From: Magnolia sinica
Taxonomy: Eukaryota > Streptophyta > Magnoliopsida > Magnoliales > Magnoliaceae
Direction: 5' to 3'
Assembly (NCBI RefSeq): GCF_029962835.1
Contig: NC_080577.1
Location: 23,666,501 to 23,730,500 of the forward strand
DNA length: 64,000 bases
Numbering within the stretch: the first letter of the stretch is position 1; each line of letters begins with the position of its first letter. Under the pieces are notes generated by a model that made no database searches, was not told the origin of the DNA, and saw nothing but the letters and a program-made list of their open reading frames with translations. This document shows, piece after piece, positions 35,901 to 45,843 of this stretch. The translations under genes were made by a program, and so were the position numbers.

Positions 35901-38531
35901 CAAATCACCACCATCCAAACATTATCCAGCACTGTCTAAACATTTGCCAGCACTGTCTAAACACTGACAGTACTGTCCAAACATGCTGGACGGTGCGGAT
36001 ATGAAACATACATCATCAGGTGTCCACAGCACCGTCCAACCATGGTCTAGCACCGTCCAATTGTTGTGGACGATGTGGATGAAATATGTACATAATGTGG
36101 GCCCTAGCTGCCATCTCAAAATGGCTGGACAGTGTGAGCGAAGCACGGATCTTGGTGGGCCTCTCCTGCCAAATGGATGGATGTTTGAATATAACGCGTA
36201 CCTCGGATCAAACCCACTGACTGACATCAGTACAACAGCTACACTACTGGGACCCACCGTCCCACATGGTAAGGCAGATGGACGGCTGGATATGCATCAT
36301 GGCAGGCCACACGTGGCAGCCACAAGGTTAGCCCCACGTAGCTGTGCATGGATGGGGTGGATCAAGAATACACATCAGCGTGGGTCCATGAGAGTGGACG
36401 ATTTGGATTATAACACATACATCAGATCCTCAGGCTGCTGACGTTAAGTCAACAGCTATATAGCTGATATGGTGCACCAGCCAATAGGCTTCTAGGCAGG
36501 TGGGTCCCACGTGGGGCCCACCATACTATTATATATAATAAATTATATTATTTTATACATATAATGTTATATTATAATATATATATATATATAAAGCATA
36601 TCCAGCGTCCAGGGCTTGGACGGCCTGGACCTATAACGCATACATCATGGTGGGTACCCACTGTCCAGGGATGGACGATGTGGATATAATAAATACTTTA
36701 AGGTGTGGCCCACCGTCCAGATCTACTGGACGGTGCAAATACACCACGTACATCAAGGTGTGGCCCACCAGAACTTGCTGACGTCAATCACACCAGCTGC
36801 CTGCTAGTGTGAGGTACGCCAACCAATCTGCTTCCAATCAACAGGTGGGTCCCACGTGGGGCCCACCATAACGTTTATCTGTCATCCAATCTTTTAATAA
36901 GGTCACACGGACCCGGATGCAGGTGAAAAATAAATTTCATATCGATTCAAAACTTATGTGACAACCCAAAAAGGGCTTCAATGGTAGCCGTTCAATCTCA
37001 CTATTCCCTGTAGTGTGGACCACCTGAGTTTTACATATGGCTGATTTTTGGAGGGCCTACTGCCCTAAGGGGCCCCATCAAAATGCACGGTGTTGATGTT
37101 CCCACACATCACGGTGGGGCCCACGGTTGGGACCCGTTATCCCTGCCTGCCCGGCCACAGCGCAGCACCAGCAACGTCTGCTGCTGCTGATAGTTTTGTT
37201 TTTTTATTTTTTGAAAATTAGTTTTCTTACGAATTTTCCTAGGTGGGGCCCATATTAGCAAAATCCACCCCAGCCATTGGATTTTTCGGCTCGAGACAGA
37301 CCAAATGAGCCCAATATTGGATATTTTTTGACGCACAGAAAATCACAATAGGTCCTAATAAATTTTAAATTATTAAATAATGTTTTAGTCGGTGTGGCCT
37401 ACCAGAGTTTTGGATCAACTTCATTCTTCGGCTCAACGCTTAAAATGAACTGAAAAATGGGGTGGATGGTGTGGATTAAATACAAGCATCATGAGTGGGG
37501 CCTGTTGTGGGTCCCACACTCTCCTCTCTACTAAAGTAACTGGACGCTGCCTGCTGCAGCATTTTCTGGACGCTGGCAGCAGCGTCCACCACACTCACGC
37601 TGTAGTGGGATTTCACCATCAGTGTAGGCCCATTTGGTGGATGGCCTGGATAAAACACATATTTCACGGTGGGGTTCCTTCGGGTGGGCCACAGGGCTTC
37701 ATCATCGCCATAAAATAAAGGAGAGGGAGAGAGAGAGAGAAAGACACGTGAAGGGGAGGGACCCTGCCACTATGGGCCCTCCCTACACCCAATACAAAGC
37801 ATACATTAAGTGGGTCACACCATAAGTGGGCCCTACAACAAAATCACGATCTAAGGTTAAGAACACCCACCTTTTGCTTCTTCTTGGGCTCCTCCTCATC
37901 ATAGCTCCAATGGGACATGATTCAACGGTCGAAATCGGTTTTGAAGGGTGCGGATGAGAGATAGGAAGGTGGGCCACACCTACCTCTCTCATGGAGCATT
38001 AGACGTGGGTTGGTTGGTAGGAAAATGAGAGAGAGAGATGAGAGAGAGGGGTATAAGAGAGAGAGATGGGTGGAATGGTTATTGTAAGGCATGAGAATGG
38101 AAAGGCATGGGTTGGGTTGAAAATTATGTAAATGAGGTATGGGTGGGGAGAGAGAGAGTTGACTTGTAGGGGGTGAGGTGGCATGGGGTATGGGTGATGT
38201 ACTTGAGATATGGTGTACACTTGATTAATTGGTTGATGAGACATATTGTAGAGATTCTCTCGGAATTCGCAAAGCGCGACGTTTTTCTCAAACTGAACGC
38301 GGGCCCACATCCCCTGGCCCGGGTATCATCTCGGTGCGCGAGACATGGCGTTGGAACCACGGCGACGGCGAGGTCGCTAGGGTATAAGTTTCAGGTCGAG
38401 CTGACTCTGATATACGAGATACGTCTCAAGATCGCGTGCAAACGTCAATAACAGATCGCGGGTCACTGGAATTCGACCGGGAGGACCGCAAAAGCCTATA
38501 GACTGGTACGGGCTAGGATACGGGTCTTACA
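32972..38531. mobile_element. Large solo-LTR-like element (probably Ty3/Gypsy) nested in a LINE
   Basis: The element starts TGTCACGCC and ends GGGTCTTACA, and is flanked on both sides by the exact 5-bp duplication CCATG (32,967-32,971 and 38,532-38,536). No retroviral-type protein domain is visible in 5,560 bases, and the two ends are not direct repeats of each other, so a single long LTR fits best. Its right end is related to the LTR end at 1-246. Parts: a leader-like section (33,000-34,700), a minisatellite (34,730-35,790), a TATA-rich section (36,525-36,600), foldback-family and SINE-like pieces (36,900-37,800) and a GA-rich section (38,020-38,160). It is younger than the LINE it interrupts. 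Orientation is undecided because both ends look like LTR starts when reversed. Confidence 0.75.
34730..35790. repeat. Degenerate minisatellite of about 35-bp period
   Basis: A unit of the form (a)tgggcc + 8-12 bases + atgggcc + aaatacatca repeats about 29 times with much variation. Spacing is about 33-37 bases, and two longer units lie near 35,060-35,150. It lies inside the large LTR. A second, short array of about 20-bp units (cactgtctaaacatttgcca) follows at 35,885-35,985. Confidence 0.7.
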
Positions 38532-39050
38532 CCATGGTTCTTTTGGATGTGTACATGAATGCCATCATGGTAGTAAGAGAAGGCGTAGTAAATTCACATT
38601 CTCTAGAGACTGGTCGAACAGCTATAGCAAGGGAAGAAGGCAGCGGCATAGACCAATTCCAGCCTGAACTAGGGGGCAACGAGGGTGCGGAATCTGGTAA
38701 GGTACTGCTGCTTGGGCCGCCTAAAGGACTACTACCAACAGTGGATGAAATGCCAGCACCACTAGCCACTTCGATAGGAAACCAATCAGTCGAGTGCTAG
38801 CAGGAGGATCCTCGGGGTTGTAGTCACTTCGATGAAGCATAACAGAACTAGAGCCAGGCAATGGTCAAGCATGGTGAGGCTGACCTGCTGTGCAGCATGC
38901 AACCATATTCTCAGTCCCAACAGAATAGTTATCCAATGATTAGTTATCTGGCAATGAGCATTCCTTACGAATTGGGCACAACTCGTCAACGGGAAATGAA
39001 TGTCAATTCAGCACCAGTTGGAACCTTATGTGGTCATATGCTAGCATTGT
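38532..39050 (+). mobile_element. LINE ORF1 fragment, right part after the nested LTR
   Basis: The sequence resumes at the CCATG duplication. The open frame MVLLDVYMNAIMVVREG...GNQSVEC (38,534-38,800) is in phase with the frame ending at the left side of the insertion, as expected if the LTR entered a continuous LINE. No known domain is recognised in this part; it would be the ORF1 C-terminal region. ORF2 is not found downstream, so the LINE is incomplete on its 3' side as well. The exact right limit is uncertain. Confidence 0.5.
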
Positions 39051-41333
39051 TGTCATTTTGGGGCGTGTTTGGATATTCATGGAACCCAAACAATCAACCG
39101 TATTAGTTTTACATGGTAAAGTGTTAGCATGGTTGTCTTTTGGGGTGCGTTTAGATATTCGGCGAACCCAAACACAACCACATTGGTTTTACATGGGAAT
39201 GTGTTAGCACCATGTCATATTAGTTTTACACAACCACATTAGTTTTACATGGGAATGTATTAACACCATATCATCATTTTTGTTGTGTAATCGTATCACA
39301 AATCATAGTAGAGGTTGAGTCATATTGAATCACAAATCGTGAGATTAAAAAAAATAATTTTCTTAAAAATATGAAAAATATAAATATATCAGAAAAAATT
39401 AAAAACTCAGCAATCATCCTTTTACCATTACCATGCATCTAAGTAATACCATGTCATGACAGTGTCCAAAGATTTTTCTTTTTACTCATTATTATTATTA
39501 TTTTTAAAAATATATCTTTTAATAAATTTTTCCTAAAAAAGTATACAAGGATCCATTAATAACTTATGTTCTTGTTATCTTTCTTGAATGTAAAATCACA
39601 TTGGAAAACAGAATTTTATTATGTAGACCTATAAAAAAAGATATGGTGATTTCTAACCATCCTTCACAATAAATAAGTTAACATGTTAGAATCATCTATA
39701 AAAAAATTTCAAATAAGTCATGCGTCAATTTCGTGTGCATCAATTTGGTGTTTCAATGAGTTAAGAAGTAAGAAGTCACCTAATGAAGTTTGGGCGAATG
39801 GTCTTCACCATAGGTTTGCTCCCTGTAGGTGAGGGTTCGATTCTCCTCATTGACTTTACCCGATACACGTGATTGTTATAGGTGAGGGTTTGATTCTTCT
39901 CATTGACTTTACCTGATACACATGATTGTGGGTGATTGCTTGTATCTCTTCAACAAAGAGGTGGGAACACCTTGTGTCTTCAAAAAAAGAAGAAGTAAGA
40001 AGTCATTACAAAGCACTCAATGAGTTAACATTGAAGAGAATATATTTTATTTAATGTGCTATGAAAAGCAAAATAAAATAATTTATATTTTCTAAACTTT
40101 TTTTTAAAGAGTTATTTTCTTTCTAAATGATTATTAATATTACAACTAATTTAAAAACATAAAACGAAAGTCAAGTAAAACTTCAAATAGAAGAAAACAA
40201 GTATAATTTAAATCATAAATTGAGTTTTGAATCCTAAATTGTAGGATTTTAATTATAAAATAATAGGATTCATGTAAAAAGGGATTTGATTTGCTTAAGA
40301 TTCGTTGTAGGATTTTTATAACACTAGTCATGCATTTGGATACTCTTGGAACCCAAACACGTGTATTAGTTTCGGAATTAGTTTTACATGCTAATGGGGG
40401 CAGTGATGTTGTCAGTTGGGACGCCTTTGGATATTGGTGGAACCCATTTTTGCCGAGTCATGATTTAGCACGGAATCATCATTTGGGGAAGGCAATAACG
40501 AAGTGAGAGAGGCCCTAGATCGATAATCCAGACTATTGATGTGTCATGGACTAGAAACTGAAATTCTACAAAATAACAAGATCAACCTTTCGTTTTTTGA
40601 CCAAAGATAGACGGTGCAAATTCATCTCGAAAGGGGTTTTAGAAATCGTCTCTGGTCCATCCACTAACCAACAGACTTGATTGCCCAATCATGGTTCACA
40701 TTTCCCAAATTTTAAAATCCCAATAAGTTTTTAATGGTGGGTGTTGAAACAAGTCTGCTATGGTGTAGTTCCCCTGAGATTTGGATCTGCATCATTTTTG
40801 GGCTCATGCCATAAAATGAAATGACAAAATAGATGGATGGTGTGGATAAAACACATACATCATGGTGGGGGCCAGGGAACACCGTCTAGTAGCGAGCGTC
40901 AGTATGCAATCCGTGTCCATACTGTGCCAAGACACGGGTCGAGTATAATGTAATTCTCCAGAGGCCGGATCCATTACATGGGTTTGCATATCGGGCTTTA
41001 TCTACAACCTGACGTGAGGGGCCCAAAGTGATGCATTGATTACATCTAACCCATCCATCATGTGCGATCCATTATGTTCTTCTAGGAAAGTAGGGGATTC
41101 AAAACTCAGGTGGGCCACACCACAGGAACGATTGTAATAGGGAACCCACCATTAAAATTTCCCAGATATCTTGTGGGTCCATTACATGTTTTTATATGTT
41201 ATCCAATCCATTCGGAAGGTGTGGCCCACCTGAGTTCTGGATCGGCCTAATTACTATAATTATTAAGTTCCTAAGTATAAAACAAGGGGCCCACATTATG
41301 ACGTAAAGGATGTTTTGTACACAGATTGTGTAC
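39051..41333. other. Gene-free stretch with short repeats and a SINE-like relic
   Basis: A unit containing gcgtttggatattc...gaacccaaac...attagttttacatg occurs at about 39,060-39,115, 39,143-39,195 and 40,328-40,395. AT-rich DNA lies between. A SINE-like stretch at about 39,790-39,975 has gtgagggttcgattctcctc (box B-like) twice, in part, and ends caccttgtgtcttc + A-rich. Foldback-family right-arm sequence lies at 40,730-40,880. From 41,025 it matches the upstream region of copy C. Confidence 0.5.
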
Positions 41334-41838
41334 TGAGTAACTCAGTAGGCTAAGCGTACTGAGTAAACTCTGTGGGATCCACCGTGATTTATGTATTTGA
41401 TCCACCTCGTTCATCCATTTTAACAGTTAATTTCAGTTTCTGATCCAAAAAATAAGGTGGATCCAATAATCAAGTGGACCACACCATAGGAAATAGTGTG
41501 AATTGAGTCTCTACCGTTGAAAAATTCAGAGGGCCACAAAAGTTTTGGATCAAGCTGATATTTTTGTTTTCCCTTCATCCAGGTCTTTGTGATCTTATGA
41601 ACATGTTGGATGACAAATAAAGATCATTGTGGGCACTAGAAAGGTTTCAACGGTCAAAATCATTACTACCACTATTTCCTATGGTATGGTCCACTTAAGC
41701 TTTGGATATACTTCAATTTTTGGTTCAACGTCTAAAATTAACTGAAACAACGGATGGACAGATTGGATAAACTGCATAAATTCAAGGTGGGCCCAAATGA
41801 GTTTACTCATTATGAAAAAAGCGTACTGAGTAAATCGG
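41334..41838. repeat. Foldback element, type 1, upstream of TOM9 copy B
   Basis: Matches 23,362-23,886. The left end gattgtgtactgagtaactc is present; the extreme right tip (ctcagtacgc) is missing and the sequence runs into aaatcggattt. Confidence 0.7.
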
Positions 41839-41859
41839 ATTTGGTTGTGAAGAGCATGG

Positions 41860-42190
41860 TGTGGATTATCTGTGGAGCTCATCGTGGTGTATATATTTTA
41901 TCCACACTGTCCATACATTTTTCAAACTCATTTTAAGGGATGAACCGAAAATTGAAGTATATCGAAAGCTGATGTGGACCACACCACAAGAAACGGTCGC
42001 AATTGCACGCCTATAATTGAAAACTATTTCAATGGTGGACGTCATTATCTCCCTTGTTTTCTGTGGTGTGGTCCACTTGAGTTTTTGACATACTTCAATT
42101 TAAGAATAGTTTACTAAAATAATTTGTAAAAATGGATGGACGACGTGGATAAAATAAATATATCATGGTGGGCTCCACAGAGAATCCACA
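41860..42190. repeat. Foldback element, type 2, upstream of TOM9 copy B
   Basis: The ends tgtggattatctgtggagc and agagaatccaca are inverted, as in the copies upstream of C and D, and the inner arms gtggaccacaccacaag and ctgtggtgtggtccac pair as well. Confidence 0.8.
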
Positions 42191-42202
42191 TGTTGCGTGG
42201 TG

Positions 42203-42762
42203 GGGCGCGGCGGATTGGATACTGACAAGTTTAATAGCTAAATCGCTATTGAAGTGATGTCAGTGAGCTCTGTGGACCTCACCATGATGCTTATGTTGTA
42301 TCCATACCGTCCAACCACTTTTAGAGATCGTTCTATGGCATTACAAAGAGAATGGGATAGATCTATAGTTCAAGTGGACCCACCATAGAAAATAGTGGGG
42401 ACAGTGACATCCACCGTTCAAAACTTCTTATGGGCCACTATAGTTTCTGATGAAGCTGATATTTTTGTTTTCACTTCATCTATCTTTAAGTTAACTTGTG
42501 AATATGATGGATCTCAAAAATACATCACTGTGGGCCCTATAAATGTTTCAACGGTGGGGGCGACGGTTCCCACGGTTTTCTGTGGTGGGTCCACTTGAAA
42601 TTTAGATCTATCTCGTTCTCTTTGTAACGCTGTAAAACGATCTCTACAAATGGTTGGACGGTATGGATACAACAAATGCATCATGGTGGGGTCCACAGAG
42701 CTTGGTGACGTCACTTCAGTAGCGATTTGGCTACTGACCTTGTCAGTATCCAATCCGCGCCC
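42203..42762. repeat. Foldback element, type 3, unique insertion upstream of TOM9-2
   Basis: The ends ggcgcggcggattggatac and gtatccaatccgcgccc are inverted. The arms extend inward through tactgacaag...tagcga...gacgtcac...gagctctgtgg for roughly 100 bases and more loosely to the centre. The flanks carry tgcgtg on both sides (42,194-42,199 and 42,763-42,768), a likely 6-bp target duplication. Copies A, C and D lack it, so it entered after the copies separated. Its right end lies 101 bases before the TOM9-2 ATG. Confidence 0.8.
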
Positions 42763-42776
42763 TGCGTGTGAGCTCC

Positions 42777-42784
42777 AAACCCTA
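42777..42784 (+). promoter_or_regulatory. Telo-box (AAACCCTA) before TOM9-2
   Basis: A perfect AAACCCTA lies 80 bases upstream of the ATG. Established knowledge: this motif is common in promoters or 5' leaders of plant translation and organelle-biogenesis genes. The same place reads ctcaccctac, ctcactctac and ctcaccctat in pseudogene copies A, C and D, so only the intact copy has it. Function here is inferred. Confidence 0.45.
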
Positions 42785-42827
42785 CAATCCGCGTCCCGAT
42801 TCCCTAATTCCCCTAACCTGCTCGAGC

Positions 42828-42863
<36 letters not shown>

Positions 42864-42865
<2 letters not shown>

Positions 42866-43187
42866 GGCGTCTCATAGCAGAAGACCTTCGCTGTCTCTGC
42901 CCGGGTCGAGCAGCAGCAACAGCAACGACGGAATCCTAGCTAGGGTTTCAAACTCCATATCCCAATCTCCGATCGTCCATCAAGGCAAGAGGGTCGCGTC
43001 CGACGCTACCTTCGCCGCTAAGAAGCTCCTGAAGAGCACCGGAAAAGCTGCTTGGATCGCTGGGACCACATTCCTCGTCCTTGTCGTCCCTCTGATTATT
43101 GAAATGGACCGAGAGCAGCAGATGAACGAGCTCGAGTTTCAGCAAGCCAGCTTGCTTGGCACGCCCCCCATCGTTACCCCCAAATGA
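42864..43187 (+). CDS. TOM9-2: TOM9-2-like mitochondrial import receptor subunit (plant TOM22)
   Basis: This is a small tail-anchored outer-membrane subunit of the TOM complex, which receives and passes on mitochondrial preproteins. The frame encodes 107 residues: a Ser-rich N-terminus, a basic segment ILARVSNSI...[25 protein letters not shown], one membrane span (about residues 63-79, [17 protein letters not shown]), then a short intermembrane tail DREQQMNELEFQQASLLGTP. This matches Arabidopsis TOM9-2 (about 99 residues) closely from ILAR on; plant TOM9 lacks the long acidic cytosolic domain of fungal TOM22. I chose the ATG at 42,864 because it follows a CT-rich leader and equals the start conserved in all pseudogene copies. 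An in-frame ATG at 42,768 would add 32 low-complexity residues. It has a single exon. A foldback insertion lies 101 bases upstream. It is the only intact copy of four here. Confidence 0.92.
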
Positions 43188-45176
43188 TCATCATCACCCA
43201 CCACCGTCAGATTCAATCCCTTTTTAAATTTTTTTTTTTTTTCTCTACAGTTTGGTTTGAAGATCCTTTCTCCCATTTCGTTTGTGTTCCAGTGATTTTA
43301 TTATTATTATTTTTGCTATTTTCAGGGTCCCGTTAATCTGGTTAGGGTTTCAGCCGCAGCAGCGTTGGGCGTGCTCAGGTTAGGTTTTTTGTTGCGATTG
43401 GTCTATGGTGGAATCTGATAGTTTACAAATGTTTCTTTTGTCGAGATTAGGGATTTTCCAATATTTATGATCGATGGCATTTTGAGTTAAATATGTGGTG
43501 TTTGTTGGATTTTCATCTTTGTGATTGTGTGAATCTTGCAATAAATGCTTGTTCGGGTTTGTTTGGATGTGTGCTATCAAATGAAAATGCAATTGATAGT
43601 CTGATTGAATGGAAAAAACCAAATTGTGATTTCCTTCTGTGTCATTCATGTTAAGACAGTGTTTGGATGAATGAATGGGTTGAATTATGAATGTTCAATT
43701 TACAAATAAAAATAAAAATAATAATGACACAAATTGATGATAATTCTCAATATTCATAGCGAGGAAGTGTCCGAGCAAGTTGCAGTGTTACGGTTCTTTC
43801 AAGTTTGATTTGGAAGTCTGCGATTGCAATTTAGAGCCTACACTCTCAATATGAATACCAAGGACACTGCATTTTTCCCTTTGTTAGACTAGTAATCACA
43901 ATTCTATTAGGTAGTGCATCCAAACGCACCTGAGGGTCTCAGATCGAATTTGCAATTGTGTTGCTTTCAAGTTGGAATGAGGGAGCACTATTAATTTTTG
44001 TCGTTTCTATTCGTTAAACTGAATACTCACAATTCAAATTCATTTGTGCATCCAAACGGAGCCTAAGTAATTAGGATGCCAATGTGTGTGGGATATGGAA
44101 TTTACAGTTAGTATAGGAGATAATATGATGGGTTCGCATTAATGTTCTAAAACCTGGACTAGATTTCCACTTATTTTTATGGGCAGTGCGGTCCAACATA
44201 TGCATGTTGACTAGTGGTTGGTAGTGTTTTTGTTGGTCTTGAATAAATTTGGAAATGGGTTCGAAGCTGCATTCCCCATTTAAAATATACAGACGTGTGA
44301 TTGAAGTAGCTTGTCCAGCTGGGAGAAACGCCTGGCCTAGATATTTTGACGAGTTGGATCGAGCCGTTTGATTTCTTGCCCAAAAGGGGTGACCTGACCT
44401 GTTATAGTGAGGAGTCTTAGGGTCCTGCACATAAGCAAATGTGTAATTTACTAATGTGCAGGATTCCCTAAATGTGGATCCCATGGTTATCGGATCATAG
44501 CTTTTGATCCAAGGGCCGGTCCATGGGGATGCCCTAGGAATCTCCCAGCCTGGGAGGTTGAGATGGCCCTACAATCTAATTACACCATATCTCTTCTATA
44601 TGAATTGTTCTAAGCACAGTTGCTGTGAAACCTGTTTTTTTATTATGAATACCTACGTTGTTCACATCCTCCATGAATGGGGGACTCCCAAGAGATCTCC
44701 CAGGTTGGGAGATCGAAAGCTTTTGATTGGTGGCCCTACAGATATAATTGCACAATTTGTCTTAAAAAATGAATTAGTTCTAAGTGTGGTTGTTGGGAAA
44801 TCTGTTTTCTGTTGCGAATATCTGTCTCACATCTTTTTTCTAGCATTTGTTTCATGCATCTGTATAATTAATACAGCAAATGTTGTTTGATAGATGTCTT
44901 TCACTTCAGTTTCTTGCATCATTTCTGCATCTGTTCCTTACCTTGGAAAACATTTAATAAATTTTTTTATTTTTATTTTTTAAGGATAACAAAGAATTTT
45001 TTGAACAAGCACTGAGCTAGTGCAAAAATTATAGAAAATGCAAGAAACTTAAATTGCAATCATTGAGGGACTTAATACATGAAGCCCATTCCAAAACAAA
45101 AGATTTAGCCCTAAAAGACACCTCCGCATCCTTGCTAGAGATACTCCAAAAACATCTGCTGTTCTTTCTCCCCAGA
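43188..45176. other. TOM9-2 downstream flank, no further gene
   Basis: Counterpart of 1,983-3,967. It holds the 3' flank of TOM9-2 with an AATAAA at about 43,540, the MITE-like inverted repeat at about 43,556-44,063, and the same conserved non-coding stretch. The small frames here are not supported as genes. Confidence 0.45.
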
Positions 45177-45184
45177 TCGCCCAC

Positions 45185-45835
45185 TAGGGTTGAAAGTTTG
45201 GTGGGTTCAACCCGACCAACCCGACATTGGGTTGGGCTCGGGCATGATGTATCGGGTTCAGTCTCAGGCTTGGGCTATACAAACACCAACCCGATAAAAC
45301 TTGGGTGGGGCTTGGGTTGAGGTCTTGGGTTGCCCGACCCAACCCAAACCTGATCAATATATAAGTTACTTATAAATTATAATTGAGTGTGGATTGTCTA
45401 TGTTGAAGGCACATGAAATTCCAGTCCTGTTGGGTCTCATTGGTCCATGTCATTTCCGATGACTCGAGCTAACAAGATACACTGGATTTCTCTCTCCCAA
45501 ATAAATTGTGTGCTACACAACACTACTTTTAAAGAAGTAGTTGTCCTATATTTTAGCTTGTTTGTTTAGAAAAAATTAAGTTCTTTTCGATAAATAACTA
45601 CATATATAATTAATAAATCATAGGTACAAAAAATAAGATGTGTATTGAACTATAATAGACTAATGTAATAACAAAAATATTAGCATGTATCCACCCGACC
45701 AACCCGATTGAGCCCGCTTGGGTTGGGCTTGGGTTGAGAATTCCCAACGTGAGGTTGGGATGGGTTAGGTTAGGGTTGAGGTATAGGAACCTTGTGTTGG
45801 GCTAGGGTTGAGCACCAACCCGACTTTCAGCCCTA
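45185..45835. mobile_element. hAT-like non-autonomous element (MITE), copy B
   Basis: Same element and same insertion site as 3,976-4,719: ends TAGGGTTGAAAG and CTTTCAGCCCTA, target duplications TCGCCCAC (45,177-45,184) and TCACCCAC (45,836-45,843). It lacks the extra tandem copy of about 105 bp found in A, so the insertion predates the duplication and the expansion is specific to A. Confidence 0.8.
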
Positions 45836-45843
45836 TCACCCAC

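Noticed and set aside
35983-36441. 152-residue plus-strand open frame inside the large LTR
   Set aside because: It consists of repeat sequence rich in gtgggccc and accgtccaa motifs; there is no protein-like pattern.
32972-38531. Full-length non-autonomous LTR element (LARD)
   Set aside because: The first and last several hundred bases are not direct repeats of each other, so two LTRs cannot be drawn.
44071-44484. 137-residue minus-strand open frame
   Set aside because: No familiar domain, not open in block A, and it lies in the non-coding TOM9 downstream flank.
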